DNA from: Neorhizobium alkalisoli
Lineage (GTDB): Bacteria; Pseudomonadota; Alphaproteobacteria; Rhizobiales; Rhizobiaceae
Assembly: GCF_002968635.1 (NCBI RefSeq)
Contig: NZ_PVBN01000007.1
Location: forward strand, 62,001-126,000
Length of the DNA: 64,000 bases
Direction: 5' to 3'
Made by a program: the position numbers and the translations under genes. Shown piece after piece: positions 53,463 through 62,983 of the stretch; position 1 is the stretch's first letter, and the number at the start of each line of letters is the position of its first letter. The notes below the pieces were generated by a model. It worked only from the letters and a program-made list of their open reading frames with translations. It made no database searches and was not told where the DNA came from.

Positions 53463-54581
53463 TCAAAGCGAAGGCTTTGGGAGAGGTTTCCAGTTTGGAT
53501 CCGGCCAGATGAAGGGATTGCCGTCAGTCTGGGGTCGGGTCTCAGCAAAATAGCTCCGGCAGCGGCCAACTTCGTCGGGCTCTCGCGCAAGGGTCCAATA
53601 GGTATGGCATACCTTTTCGACGATTACCTGCCGGCACTCTTCCATGCTGGGTGAATGTCTCTGTTCCTGTTGCAGGAAGTCCTGCACCGATTTCCATGCG
53701 ATCCTCTGCAGGTCGGCCACCAGGGCAGGTGGAACTGTCGGAGGTGCTTTTGCCCCTTCCGGCGACTGGCGGTAGATGGTGGCATAGTGGACAGCGGCCA
53801 TGAAATAGATGCCCGCATCGGTCAAATGCACATCGTCCCGAAAGATCTGACCGAGGACTTCCTTGGTATTTCCCTTTATGCCGGGGATCTTTCCCTGGAG
53901 CGCCTGGTCCGCGAGCTCAATCAAGGCGGTGCCGCCGGGGACGACCGAAAGGTTGGCCGGCCGATTTTCCGACCGTAAGGTCAATCTCACTTTTTCGGCC
54001 ACGCATTGCCAGGCAACGGATACGTTTTTCTCGTGTTCCAGCCACATCGGCAGCTTGTTCTCATCGACGGCAAGCCATGTGTGAACGTAGAGTGTCCTGC
54101 CTTGAGGGTTGCCTTCCATCAGGCGGTCGTGGATATGCCGGAGATATCCGATCGCATTTTCCCAAATGACATTGCCGAGAACGCCATGGTTCTCTGCAAT
54201 GACCAACGTGTCATACGGCCGGCCCGTTTTGATATGGCGGGCGTGGCGCAATTCATCCGCGACATTCAAACCTTCGCCGTCGCGGTTCTTTCCATAGCCG
54301 TAGCCCGCCCACGGCTTGTCGTTCTCGCCGCCCCAGGTGCGAAGCCGTAGGGGGGCACCGGGGATGTTCTGTTGTTCCCAGGCGATCTTGTTGCCTTTGC
54401 TCTTGGCAATCAGCTCGACCCAATCCGGCAACGGATTGTCGATGAGGCTGTGACCAGTGAAGAAGATTTGCGCGGACTCCCGCGTATCCCGTGGTATGCC
54501 GTCCTGCGGTCGCGCGTCGGTTGCCAGCAGCCATGCGAGGGCAGAGGCGACAGCGAGTAGAGGCTTCTTGGAAGTAATCAC
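53463..54581 (-). CDS. Exported SGNH/GDSL-like hydrolase
   Basis: 372 residues from GTG at 54581 (AAAGG 9 bases upstream). An N-terminal signal segment (LLAVASALAWLLATDARPQDG) precedes a GDSL-type start IFFTGHSLIDNPLPDW, with Ser in GHSL, and a C-terminal catalytic block DDVHLTDAGIYFMA with the DxxH dyad. GNVIWENA could supply the Asn block. Such periplasmic enzymes remove or transfer acyl groups on polysaccharides. It is convergent with the LuxR-type gene and divergent from the GtrB-like gene. Substrate not known. The C-terminal ~60 residues (four Cys) may be disulfide-bonded. Confidence 0.78.
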   Translation of the reverse strand: MITSKKPLLAVASALAWLLATDARPQDGIPRDTRESAQIFFTGHSLIDNPLPDWVELIAKSKGNKIAWEQQNIPGAPLRLRTWGGENDKPWAGYGYGKNRDGEGLNVADELRHARHIKTGRPYDTLVIAENHGVLGNVIWENAIGYLRHIHDRLMEGNPQGRTLYVHTWLAVDENKLPMWLEHEKNVSVAWQCVAEKVRLTLRSENRPANLSVVPGGTALIELADQALQGKIPGIKGNTKEVLGQIFRDDVHLTDAGIYFMAAVHYATIYRQSPEGAKAPPTVPPALVADLQRIAWKSVQDFLQQEQRHSPSMEECRQVIVEKVCHTYWTLAREPDEVGRCRSYFAETRPQTDGNPFIWPDPNWKPLPKPSL

Positions 54582-54883
54582 CAGCTTCGGCCTTTCCTAA
54601 GGTTTCAAGGTTCAGCCAGTCCGAGTGCATGGCTTCATCCGGCTTTCGAACCCGACCGGTAACTTTGCGGGAATTGCTGGAAGAAGGGGGCCGAGGACCG
54701 TGGCTCAGGGCAGCATATACCGGAGCGAAGCGCCCCTTCACCCTGTCCAAGAGGCGCAGTTGCATTCCTACCTCTTTTGGGGGGAGAGGCGGTCGAGGTG
54801 CTAAGACACCTCCTTCCAAAGCATAGGTGGGCAAGGATCGGCGCCGCAGCCTAGGATATCGATCTGGAACCGCGAGAACTCCG
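54582..54883. promoter_or_regulatory. Divergent spacer with hairpin upstream of GtrB-like gene
   Basis: About 300 bases. A perfect 6-base hairpin GAGGTG/CACCTC with a 6-base loop (54795-54812) lies about 70 bases before the next gene, just after a G-run (TTTTGGGGGGAG). No gene is supported; an in-frame GTG at 54827 would extend the downstream protein by 19 residues. Confidence 0.4.
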
Positions 54884-55915
54884 ATGTCCTTAAACTCTAT
54901 TCATGGTAGATCGACGCCCGTCGTCAGCCTGATCATTCCCGTCCACAATGAGGAGGCGGCGATCGGCCCATTCCTGGACGCGACCCGGGCGGCGCTCGAT
55001 CCCCTGCAGGCAGAGGGTATCGAGTTCGAGTTCATCTTTATCAACGACGGTAGCCGGGATGCGACCGCGGACCGGCTGATCGAGGCTCAGCGCTCCGAGC
55101 CTCGCATCCGGATAATCGATCTGTCTCGCAATTTCGGCAAGGAGGCCGCTATGACGGCCGGGCTGGACGCCTGCCAAAGCGATGCCGCCATTCCCATCGA
55201 CGTCGATCTGCAGGACCCTCCCAACGTCATCCCGCTGCTGCTGAACAAATGGCGCGAGGGCTACGAGGTGGTGGTGGCCAAACGCTCGGACCGGTCGAGC
55301 GACAGCTTTCTCAAGCGCAGCACCGCGTCGATGTTCTACCGCTTGCACAATCTGATCGCCTCTCAGGAGATACCGCCCGATGTGGGTGATTTCCGCTTAA
55401 TTGATCGCCAGGTGATCGATGCGCTGAAGCAGCTTCCCGAACGCCGCCGTTTCATGAAAGGCCTGTTTGCCTGGGTGGGCTTCAGGACGGCCGTTGTCGA
55501 ATATGCGCGTGAGCCGCGCGTGGCGGGACAATCGAAGTTCTCCGGCTGGCGCCTGTGGAATCTTGCGCTCGAAGGGATCACCTCCTTCTCCAGCGTGCCT
55601 CTTGAGATCTGGACCTATGTCGGAGCATCCATCTCCGCGCTCTCGTTCGGCTACGGGCTGCTGACGATCATCAAGACACTCTACTTTGGCGTGGAAGTGC
55701 CTGGTTATGCTTCGCTGCTGGTGAGCATGCTGTTTCTTGGTGGCGTTCAGCTGATCGGGATCGGTATCCTCGGTCAATATCTCGGACGCGTTTACGCCGA
55801 GATCAAACAGCGGCCGATCTATATCGTTCGGCGGGAAATCAGCCCGCAGCCGCAAGACAATCTTGTTTCGATAGGCCAGCGCACGCGCCGCCGCCGGTCC
55901 ACCAGATCGGTATGA
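54884..55915 (+). CDS. Polyprenyl-phosphate glycosyltransferase, GtrB/ArnC-like (GT2)
   Basis: About 343 residues. The GT-A domain has VVSLIIPVHNEEAAIGPFLD at the N-terminus, DVDLQDPPNVIPLLLNKW (~105) and the ArnC/GtrB block FMKGLFAWVGFRTAVVEYAR (~190), followed by two membrane segments (~240-300). It should move a sugar from a nucleotide donor to undecaprenyl phosphate on the cytoplasmic side. The next gene, 27 bases on, is a GT39-type transferase that uses such lipid-linked sugars on the periplasmic side. A separate GtrA-type flippase was not seen. Confidence 0.93.
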   Translation: MSLNSIHGRSTPVVSLIIPVHNEEAAIGPFLDATRAALDPLQAEGIEFEFIFINDGSRDATADRLIEAQRSEPRIRIIDLSRNFGKEAAMTAGLDACQSDAAIPIDVDLQDPPNVIPLLLNKWREGYEVVVAKRSDRSSDSFLKRSTASMFYRLHNLIASQEIPPDVGDFRLIDRQVIDALKQLPERRRFMKGLFAWVGFRTAVVEYAREPRVAGQSKFSGWRLWNLALEGITSFSSVPLEIWTYVGASISALSFGYGLLTIIKTLYFGVEVPGYASLLVSMLFLGGVQLIGIGILGQYLGRVYAEIKQRPIYIVRREISPQPQDNLVSIGQRTRRRRSTRSV

Positions 55916-55942
55916 AAATCGAACTTAGCGGAGGGCATCGCG

Positions 55943-57529
55943 GTGACCTTTCCTCCAACTGATGAGCTTTCAGCGGGCGAAAGCTCCTGGCGCGCGGTCC
56001 CCGTCTCTCCGAAATTCCGCGACATGGCGGGAGGACATATTCTTCCAATCATCCTCGTCGCGCTCGTTCTTGCGGGCATAACGCTGCGGGTCTTAAACCT
56101 GCTTCTCGAAGCGTCGCTTTGGGAAGACGAGATATTTTCGGTGGCGCTGGCTGAAAGTCCGATAACCGATCTGCTCCTGGCAGCCTTGCGTTTCGACACG
56201 CATCCACCCCTCTACTATGTTCAATTGCACCTGTGGGCCGCGCTGGCTGACAGTGATCGCTGGTATATCCTCAATTCGACGCTGTTCAGCATCATAGCAA
56301 TCATAGCGCTCTTCGAAGCGTGCAGGCGGATATATGGCTGGAATGTCGGCCTTTGGGCCGCTGCGATCTTCGCGTTGATGCCGCTCCAGCTGTTCTTTGC
56401 GGAAAACGTGCGAATGTATCCGATGCTCGCTCTGCTGCAGATCGGGCTTTGGTATGTGCTTCAGCGGATGATCGTGGAAAAGCGGGCGGTGATGCGGCAG
56501 TTGCTCCTGGCGCTATGCCTCGGCCTCGCCGTCACTTTAACGCATGGTCTCGGCTTCTTCGTCACATTCTTCCTGTTCCTTCATGCCGGTTTACGCCTCT
56601 TCAAAGCCGTGCCCGCGCGTGACTTCCGTTTCTTCGTGGCCACCTATGCGGTCGTTGCGCTGGCAGCCCTTTATCCGCTGGCGATCGGAGCCATCCGGCA
56701 GACCGAAGGCGTTTCCGGATTCGATCTTCCCACGATCGGCATCCACCTGACGCTCACCCTGCTTGGACTTGAGTTTCCGTGGCCGACGATCGCGGGACTC
56801 TTCGCTCTGCCGCTGATGGTTCTATTGCCTTTGACCAAAACCCGTGACCGCTGGATCGGGATATTCCTGGTCCTGATTCCGATTGGCGTGTTGCTCGCAA
56901 TCTCGCTTTTAGCCAAGCCCGTCTTCATCTATCGGACGCTTGGTCTCTTCCTGCCTTTCCTGGCGATTTCGCTTGGGCTTTACGCCGATGCCGCATTCAG
57001 GGTGAGGACGATTGCCCATCGCGTAGCGGTTTCGGTCATCGTGCTCCTGATGCTTTACGGCGGTGTGAACTACACCATGGCCTTCGAAAAAAGAGGATAT
57101 CGGGAAATCGTTGCAGCCTGGGAGGCCCAAACGACCGAGGACGCCATTCTCATGACTAATGGCCCGTCTGAGTTCTGGGCTGTTCTGCGTTACCTGGACA
57201 ACGGCACGGGAAGGGTCAGCGCGCTTCAGATTCAGCCCCCCGTGCGGGATGGCATGTTGCGCCTCAGAGAGAAGCTGGACGGCCTCGGAGCCGCAAGCCT
57301 CGGGCTGTTCGGCAAGGCAGATCACGCCGTGGTCGGCGAGCGGCGCGTCTATCCCTATGTGGCGCAGGATATCGCCTCTGCTTCACCGGACGTCTGGGTT
57401 CTCAACCCGAAATCGGAGAACTGCGTGCTCGGTGATGCGGCAATCCCGCTTGAGCAAAGCGACACGCTTTCGCTGGCGGGGCATAATCTTACAAGGTGCC
57501 ACAATCCTCGATTCGGCTCGAAACAGTAG
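55943..57529 (+). CDS. Polyprenyl-phosphate-dependent glycosyltransferase, GT39/ArnT-like
   Basis: 528 residues from GTG with GGAGG 8 bases upstream. After a polar leader (~30 residues) come about 11 hydrophobic segments. The first periplasmic loop has the acidic motif LWEDEIFSVALAESP, and the next has FDTHPPLYYVQLHLW, the GT39/PMT-type hallmark. The C-terminal ~160 residues form a soluble periplasmic domain. It is expected to transfer a sugar from the lipid carrier made by the preceding GtrB-like enzyme to a polymer, lipid or protein acceptor outside the cytoplasm. It is convergent with the sugar operon. Confidence 0.9.
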   Translation: MTFPPTDELSAGESSWRAVPVSPKFRDMAGGHILPIILVALVLAGITLRVLNLLLEASLWEDEIFSVALAESPITDLLLAALRFDTHPPLYYVQLHLWAALADSDRWYILNSTLFSIIAIIALFEACRRIYGWNVGLWAAAIFALMPLQLFFAENVRMYPMLALLQIGLWYVLQRMIVEKRAVMRQLLLALCLGLAVTLTHGLGFFVTFFLFLHAGLRLFKAVPARDFRFFVATYAVVALAALYPLAIGAIRQTEGVSGFDLPTIGIHLTLTLLGLEFPWPTIAGLFALPLMVLLPLTKTRDRWIGIFLVLIPIGVLLAISLLAKPVFIYRTLGLFLPFLAISLGLYADAAFRVRTIAHRVAVSVIVLLMLYGGVNYTMAFEKRGYREIVAAWEAQTTEDAILMTNGPSEFWAVLRYLDNGTGRVSALQIQPPVRDGMLRLREKLDGLGAASLGLFGKADHAVVGERRVYPYVAQDIASASPDVWVLNPKSENCVLGDAAIPLEQSDTLSLAGHNLTRCHNPRFGSKQ

Positions 57530-57571
57530 TGGACGGCCACAGCGCCGAACCGGCGCAGGCATTGCCCTTGC

Positions 57572-58642
57572 TCATTCCGGCAGCCAGCCCGCGGCCAAGG
57601 GGTGATCTGCGGAAAGCGGCAGGCGTACGACTTGGCTTTCTCTGGCTGAGGCATAGATCGCTGTGACGAACTCGATCGAGTGATAGCTTTCCTGAAGCGA
57701 TGGAAGATAAAGGTCCGGTTTGCCGGTGAGCCGTGCATGGACATCCGCGAACAGTCCCGGAAACCGTGGAAGGACGTCGGGTACTTCCTGAATTGCCGCA
57801 TCGATCTTTGCCTGTCGCGAGGGGTCGGTGGCTTCGAATTTCCAGGGTCCGGCTCCTATCTGGTAGGGTTCTGAGCCCGAGGTTATGGTGACATGCTCGA
57901 AACACATCCTGAGCCGCGAGCTGTTTCCGGCCGCGCCCAAAGTGACCGAGGATGTGATCAAGGCGCCTTCCGTCGTGCGCATCGAGAGCGCCGCGCAATC
58001 TTCGGTCTCGATGGGATTGACGCGTGTGTCCAGGAAGGCGGCAACCTCCACGACATCTCCGACGAGGTGAGTCACCAGATTGTGGATGTGACACGCATGG
58101 CTGACGAGGACGCCGCCGAGTTCGCCTTTCCAGGTACCTCGCCAGCGCTCGGCGTAATAGGCAGATCCGCGTTGCCAATGGGTCTCCAGAGCCACGACGT
58201 AGGGCCTGCCCAAAAGTCCTTGTGCCTTCAGTTCATGCGCAGCTCGGTAGCCGGCGCCATAGCGATATTGGAATACGGGAAAGACCTGCCGCCCCGTTTG
58301 TGCGGACCGCTCCGCGATCTGGCGAACCTCGGCGATCGAACCTGCAAGAGGTTTCTCGCAGACGACGTGCTTTCCGGCTTCGAGGGCGACGAGCGTCATC
58401 GGCGCATGCAGTCGAGGTGGCAGGCAGATATCGACCAGATCCACGGAGGTGTCGGCGAGGACCGCGTTGATGTCGGGAACAGCCCGACTGCCCGGAGCCT
58501 GCTGTGCCGCCTCCTCGGCTCGAGGCAGGTTAAGGTCGCAGACATAACGGACATCGAAGAGATCGGCTAGCTCCGCATAAGCGGCGATATGAGCCTTGCC
58601 TATGCCCGCGCCGATGACGGCGACACGGATACGCTCCGTCAT
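57572..58642 (-). CDS. Gfo/Idh/MocA-family oxidoreductase (first of three)
   Basis: 356 residues. Rossmann domain with VAVIGAGIGKAHIAAY, the conserved EKPL (AGKHVVCEKPLAGS, ~95) and the C-terminal-domain signature GGVLVSHACHIHNLVTHLVG (~175), in which His replaces the usual Asp of GGxxxDxxxH. It uses NAD(P) to oxidise or epimerise a sugar or inositol-type substrate in the cytoplasm. It is the last gene of the sugar operon and overlaps the preceding Gfo gene by 4 bases. It is the closest gene to the convergent GT39-type gene. Confidence 0.9.
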   Translation of the reverse strand: MTERIRVAVIGAGIGKAHIAAYAELADLFDVRYVCDLNLPRAEEAAQQAPGSRAVPDINAVLADTSVDLVDICLPPRLHAPMTLVALEAGKHVVCEKPLAGSIAEVRQIAERSAQTGRQVFPVFQYRYGAGYRAAHELKAQGLLGRPYVVALETHWQRGSAYYAERWRGTWKGELGGVLVSHACHIHNLVTHLVGDVVEVAAFLDTRVNPIETEDCAALSMRTTEGALITSSVTLGAAGNSSRLRMCFEHVTITSGSEPYQIGAGPWKFEATDPSRQAKIDAAIQEVPDVLPRFPGLFADVHARLTGKPDLYLPSLQESYHSIEFVTAIYASARESQVVRLPLSADHPLAAGWLPE

Positions 58643-59661
58643 CGGGCTGCTTTCTCTTCCGCGATGAGTTGCGCCTGCAGTCCCAATTGGGTTGCAAGGA
58701 ATGCATGGGATTGGGCCATGGCCGTTTCCGTTCGCCTTTCCACATCGGCAACCAGGCGGCCGAGGAAGGGTTTTCCGGCGCCTTTTGCCTCGAACCGCTG
58801 CACGCCCGACTTATCGACCAGAAAGACGTGGTCCTGGCCGTCTTGACCGGCGATATCGATGTATTTGCGTAGCTCGATATAACCTTCCGTTCCGAGAAGG
58901 GTGATCCTGCCATCGCCCCAGACGGGAAGACCGTCCGGCGTCAGCCAATCGACCCGGGCATAACCGCGCCCGCCATTGCCTTCCAGCAGCACTTCGCCGA
59001 AATCCTGAAATGCGGGCCGATCTGGATTTGCGACATTGGTCACATGGGCGGAAACCACGCGTGCCTCGGTCGATCCGGTAAAATGCAGGAACTGGTCGAA
59101 CTGGTGGGCGCAGATATCGGCGAGAATTCCGCCGCAACGGGTTCTGTCCCAGAACCAGTCCGGCCGGAGATGGGCATTCAAGCGATGCGGCCCGAGGCCG
59201 ACCGTTTGAACCACCTTGCCGATCCGGCCCTCGGCAATCAGCTGATCCGCCAGGGTGGCGCTCTCGACGGAGACGCGTTCGGAAAAGGATACGACCCAGC
59301 GTCGCCCGGTCTCCCCGACGGTGCGCTGGATGTCTGCCAGCTGTTCCAGGCTGGTGCAGCCGGGTTTGTCGACCAGAACATCCTTGCCGTGCGACATCGC
59401 CGCCACCGCGATATCGGCGCGTTCGCTGTTGATCGCCGCGGAAAGGACAAGGACGATGCTTTCATCGTCGAGGATGGCCTGCATCGGCCGGGCCGGTAGA
59501 TCTGGATAGGTTTCCTGGAATGTTTTGCGGGCCGCCTCCGGGGTCTCCTCGCCCGTCGTCCATGCAACGAGCGTGGCGCCGGCATCCAGCATGCCATTGA
59601 TCATGCCGTAGATGTGTCCATGGTCAATGCCGATGACGCCGATGCGAAGATTAAAGGCCAT
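58639..59661 (-). CDS. Gfo/Idh/MocA-family oxidoreductase (second of three)
   Basis: 340 residues. It starts LRIGVIGIDHGHIYGMINGM rather than the strict GxGxxG, so the dinucleotide loop is atypical (GIDHGH). The conserved lysine motif reads DKPGC, and the C-terminal-domain motif is CGGILADICAHQFDQFLHFT (~180). It probably acts on a sugar intermediate with its two neighbours. Its start is 5 bases after the stop of the third enzyme gene and its stop overlaps the next start. The substrate is unknown. Confidence 0.88.
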   Translation of the reverse strand: MAFNLRIGVIGIDHGHIYGMINGMLDAGATLVAWTTGEETPEAARKTFQETYPDLPARPMQAILDDESIVLVLSAAINSERADIAVAAMSHGKDVLVDKPGCTSLEQLADIQRTVGETGRRWVVSFSERVSVESATLADQLIAEGRIGKVVQTVGLGPHRLNAHLRPDWFWDRTRCGGILADICAHQFDQFLHFTGSTEARVVSAHVTNVANPDRPAFQDFGEVLLEGNGGRGYARVDWLTPDGLPVWGDGRITLLGTEGYIELRKYIDIAGQDGQDHVFLVDKSGVQRFEAKGAGKPFLGRLVADVERRTETAMAQSHAFLATQLGLQAQLIAEEKAAR

Positions 59662-59666
59662 GAGAG

Positions 59667-60962
59667 CTACCTGTTCAGGTGGATGCCGCGAGCGCGAAGC
59701 ATGGATTGGATATTGACCAACGAACCCGTGTCTATGGAAGCGTTGGCGGCGATGCCGGTGAGGATGGACCAGGCGCCGGCCACATGATCGGAGGCGCGGC
59801 CATAGGGGTCGGGCTGCATGTTTTCGGGATCAAAGATATAACCCAGCATGACCGGATCTGCGCCGCCGTGATCCCCCGTCGCCTTCGGAACGGTGAGCTG
59901 GCGCGGAGGCTCGCCGGCCAGGTGGAGCTCCGTCGTGATCGCATCTTCGTCCGCATGGGCACGTTTGCCGCCGAAAACTCCGTGGACCTCGATATGGCGA
60001 TGGGTAATGTCGCCCTTGGTGCCCTGGAACTTGATTTCCAACCCTTCCCAGGGGGAATAGGCAGTCAGGGTGTAATTGGCGGTGACGCCCGAGGCGTAGC
60101 GGATATGCGCCTGCATCGTATCCTCGATGCCGATCTCTTCATCGAATACGCAAAGATCGCGGAAGTAGCCGTCTTCGTGCTCTGCCTCCACATAGAGGTT
60201 GCGCAGGTTTTCGTCGGCTGCAAGATCGAGGCGGAAATCGCATTTGTAGGCGACGGGACAGTCGCTGCAGCGTGGCCCACGACCGGCGAGACCCAGCTCC
60301 ACCGCCGTTTCCGGACGGTAAAAGACCCGGCGGCCGGAGGCCAGGACTTCCGTCGGTGCTGTTCCCAGCCACCAATTGAGAAGATCAAAATGGTGGGTCG
60401 ATTTGTGAACCAGCAGCCCGCCGGAATTCTCCTTCTGGCGGTGCCAGCGGCGGAAATAGTCAGCGCCGTGAACCCGATCGAGGTGCCAGCGGAAATCGAC
60501 GGCCGTCACCGTGCCGATCGCTCCGGATGAAATCAGCTCCTTGATCTGGGTACGTGCCGGTGAATATCGGTAGTTGAACGTCACCGTGACCTTTCGGCCC
60601 GTGCGGGCCTGAGCATCGATGATCTGCTTGAGACGGTTGAGATCGATCGTGAGCGGCTTTTCGCAAATGACGTCGCAGCCGGCCTCGAAGGCACGGACGA
60701 TGTAATCGGCGTGCAGGAAATCCGGCGTCGCGACGACGACGGTATCCGGCCTCTGTTCCGCGATCAGGCGGTCGAAATCCGCGGCGAGATAAGTGGCGAC
60801 ACCGTTCGTCCCGGGTTTTGAGGCCGCCTGCGCCGCTTCGCCGAGGCGATGCGCATTGCTGTCGCAGAGGGCAACGATCTCATGTTTGTCGGCATAGTCT
60901 TCAACAACGGAATTGCGAAACATCTGATGCCGCGAGCCGCATCCAACAATGGCGATCTTCAC
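59667..60962 (-). CDS. Gfo/Idh/MocA-family oxidoreductase with Cys insertion (third of three)
   Basis: 431 residues, longer than the other two. It has a Rossmann start ([20 protein letters not shown]), CEKPLTIDLN (~98), and the motif GGLLVHKSTHHFDLLNWWLG (~185). An insertion of ~50 residues after that carries RCSDCPVAYKC (CxxCx5C), which looks like a metal-binding knuckle. Its ATG overlaps the stop of the upstream ATPase gene. It fits the inner core of the sugar operon. Related longer family members occur in sugar catabolism, but the substrate cannot be named. Confidence 0.88.
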   Translation of the reverse strand: MKIAIVGCGSRHQMFRNSVVEDYADKHEIVALCDSNAHRLGEAAQAASKPGTNGVATYLAADFDRLIAEQRPDTVVVATPDFLHADYIVRAFEAGCDVICEKPLTIDLNRLKQIIDAQARTGRKVTVTFNYRYSPARTQIKELISSGAIGTVTAVDFRWHLDRVHGADYFRRWHRQKENSGGLLVHKSTHHFDLLNWWLGTAPTEVLASGRRVFYRPETAVELGLAGRGPRCSDCPVAYKCDFRLDLAADENLRNLYVEAEHEDGYFRDLCVFDEEIGIEDTMQAHIRYASGVTANYTLTAYSPWEGLEIKFQGTKGDITHRHIEVHGVFGGKRAHADEDAITTELHLAGEPPRQLTVPKATGDHGGADPVMLGYIFDPENMQPDPYGRASDHVAGAWSILTGIAANASIDTGSLVNIQSMLRARGIHLNR

Positions 60963-62053
60963 TGGGCTTGGCTTTCTTTCTGGATGGGTTCGATGCGTTG
61001 ACCTGTGCTATCGAAATAGTGGAGGTCGGGAAGGTCGAATCCGATGGTGACCGGATCACCCATTCGGTAGGGCGTCCGCCCGTTGTCGCTGACCAGCAGT
61101 ACCTGGCCTGAAGATAGCGCGATATGCAGCAAGGTTTCGCTGCCCAGATACTCCACCAGGCGGATCGTACCATCGCCCTTGACCTCACCATTGCCGACAC
61201 GCAGAGACGAAGGTCGCACGCATAGAGTCAGCGCTTGATCGTCGGTCGGAAGATCGGGGATTGCGAAGTCAGGCATGCCGGCAACCGAAACCACGCTCCC
61301 GTCCGACCCGCGCGTTGTTCTCGCCTGCAGCATGTTGATCTTCGGCGAACCGATGAAGCCAGCAACGAAGAGGTTCTGCGGCCGAGTGTAGAGCTCCTGC
61401 GGCGTGCCGAGCTGCTCGATCTTGCCGCCGCGCAAGACCACGATCCGGCTTGCCATGGTCATCGCCTCCACCTGATCGTGGGTCACATAGATCATCGTGG
61501 TGCCGAGGCGTGCGTAGAGCGAGGCGAGTTCCGCCCGCATCTGCACCCGCAGTTCCGCATCCAGATTGGAAAGCGGCTCATCGAACAGGAAAAGCTGCGG
61601 CTCGCGCACGATCGCCCTGCCGATGGCGACGCGTTGCTTCTGGCCGCCCGAAAGCTGGCGCGGCTTGCGGTCCATAAGCTGCTCGATTTGCAGGATGCGT
61701 GCGGCCTCCGCCACCCGACGCTCCACCTCGGCGCTTGAAACCTTGAAGTTTTGCAGGCCGAAAGCGAGGTTCTTGCGCACGCTCATATGCGGATAGAGAG
61801 CGTAGCTTTGGAATACCATGGAGAGCTCGCGTTTGGAGGCGGGCAGGTCGTTGACGACCTTTCCGCCGATCGAAATCGTCCCCTCGCTGATGTCTTCGAG
61901 GCCTGCGATCATGCGCAGGAGGGTCGATTTTCCGCAGCCCGATGGACCGACGAGAACAAGAAACTCGCCGTCGTGGATGTCCAGATTCAGCCCCTGGATG
62001 ATGGACAGCGCTCCATAGCGCTTGCCGACGTTTCGAACCGTCAATCCTGCCAT
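60959..62053 (-). CDS. Sugar ABC transporter ATPase, MalK/UgpC-like
   Basis: 364 residues. ATPase domain: Walker [12 protein letters not shown] (~40), signature [14 protein letters not shown] and Walker [13 protein letters not shown]. The C-terminal ~120 residues hold a TOBE domain, as in MalK/UgpC-type ATPases that energise MalF/MalG permeases (CUT1 family). Its stop overlaps the start of the third oxidoreductase gene and it follows the MalG-like gene by 12 bases. Confidence 0.94.
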   Translation of the reverse strand: MAGLTVRNVGKRYGALSIIQGLNLDIHDGEFLVLVGPSGCGKSTLLRMIAGLEDISEGTISIGGKVVNDLPASKRELSMVFQSYALYPHMSVRKNLAFGLQNFKVSSAEVERRVAEAARILQIEQLMDRKPRQLSGGQKQRVAIGRAIVREPQLFLFDEPLSNLDAELRVQMRAELASLYARLGTTMIYVTHDQVEAMTMASRIVVLRGGKIEQLGTPQELYTRPQNLFVAGFIGSPKINMLQARTTRGSDGSVVSVAGMPDFAIPDLPTDDQALTLCVRPSSLRVGNGEVKGDGTIRLVEYLGSETLLHIALSSGQVLLVSDNGRTPYRMGDPVTIGFDLPDLHYFDSTGQRIEPIQKESQAQ

Positions 62054-62065
62054 GCGTCTTGTTCC

Positions 62066-62983
62066 CTATTTCATTCCGGAGGTGGCGATGCCGCGCACGA
62101 TGAGTTTCTGGAACAGGACGAAGAAGATGACGACCGGAACCAGTGAAAGGACCGACATTGCGAACATCTGACCATAGGCCGACTGTCCCTCCTGATCGAG
62201 GAAGAGGCGAAGCGCGAGTGGTACGGTGTAGCTCTTGATGTCGTTGAGGTAGATGAGAGGGGCCAGGAAATCCTCCCAAACCCAGATCAGCGAGAAGATC
62301 GCGGCGGTGCCCATGGCCGGCAGCGAAAGCGGCAAAATGATCGCCCAGTAGATCTTGAAGGGCGAACAGCCGTCGATCATCGCTGCTTCGTCCAGCTCGC
62401 GCGGCAGCTGCCGAAAGAACTGCACCATCAGGAAGATGAAGAAGGCATCGGAGGCGAGGAAGCGCGGGACTACCAGCGGCAGATAGGTGTCGACCCAGCC
62501 GAGGTTCAGGAACTGAACATATTGCGGGATGAGAACCACATGATAGGGGATCATCAGCGTCATCATCATCAGCGCGAAGAAGAAGCTGCGCCCGGTGAAG
62601 TTCAGCCGTGCAAAGGCATAGGCCGCGAACGAGCAGGAGACCAGATTGCCGATCACCGACAGGCCCGTGACAATTGCCGAGTTCACATAGAAGACCGTGA
62701 AGGACATCGGCAGGGCGTACCAGCCCTTCGTATAGTTCTCGAAACGAAATTCAGAAGGCCAAAGCGTCAGGCTGCCGAAGATCTCGTTTTCCGGCTTGAA
62801 GGAGGAAGCGAGCAGCCAGAACAGCGGGTAGAGCATCACGCATGACACGATGATCAGGAAGATATGCTTCAGGATCCGGCCGTTGCGCTCTTGCCTGTCG
62901 CGTTTCAGCCGCAGCTCGTGAGCTACTCGCGCGGCCTCATCCATCTGGATGGCAAGTTCCAGATCAGTCGCGCTCGTTTTCAT
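62066..62983 (-). CDS. Sugar ABC transporter permease, MalG-like
   Basis: 305 residues. About 45 polar N-terminal residues precede six membrane segments, and the EAA loop ELDEAAMIDGCSPFKIYWAI (~205) contacts the ATPase. It ends IVRGIATSGMK, the common CUT1 C-terminus (usually ...GAVKG). The gene overlaps the end of the MalF-like gene by 20 bases, so expression is coupled. Confidence 0.93.
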   Translation of the reverse strand: MKTSATDLELAIQMDEAARVAHELRLKRDRQERNGRILKHIFLIIVSCVMLYPLFWLLASSFKPENEIFGSLTLWPSEFRFENYTKGWYALPMSFTVFYVNSAIVTGLSVIGNLVSCSFAAYAFARLNFTGRSFFFALMMMTLMIPYHVVLIPQYVQFLNLGWVDTYLPLVVPRFLASDAFFIFLMVQFFRQLPRELDEAAMIDGCSPFKIYWAIILPLSLPAMGTAAIFSLIWVWEDFLAPLIYLNDIKSYTVPLALRLFLDQEGQSAYGQMFAMSVLSLVPVVIFFVLFQKLIVRGIATSGMK

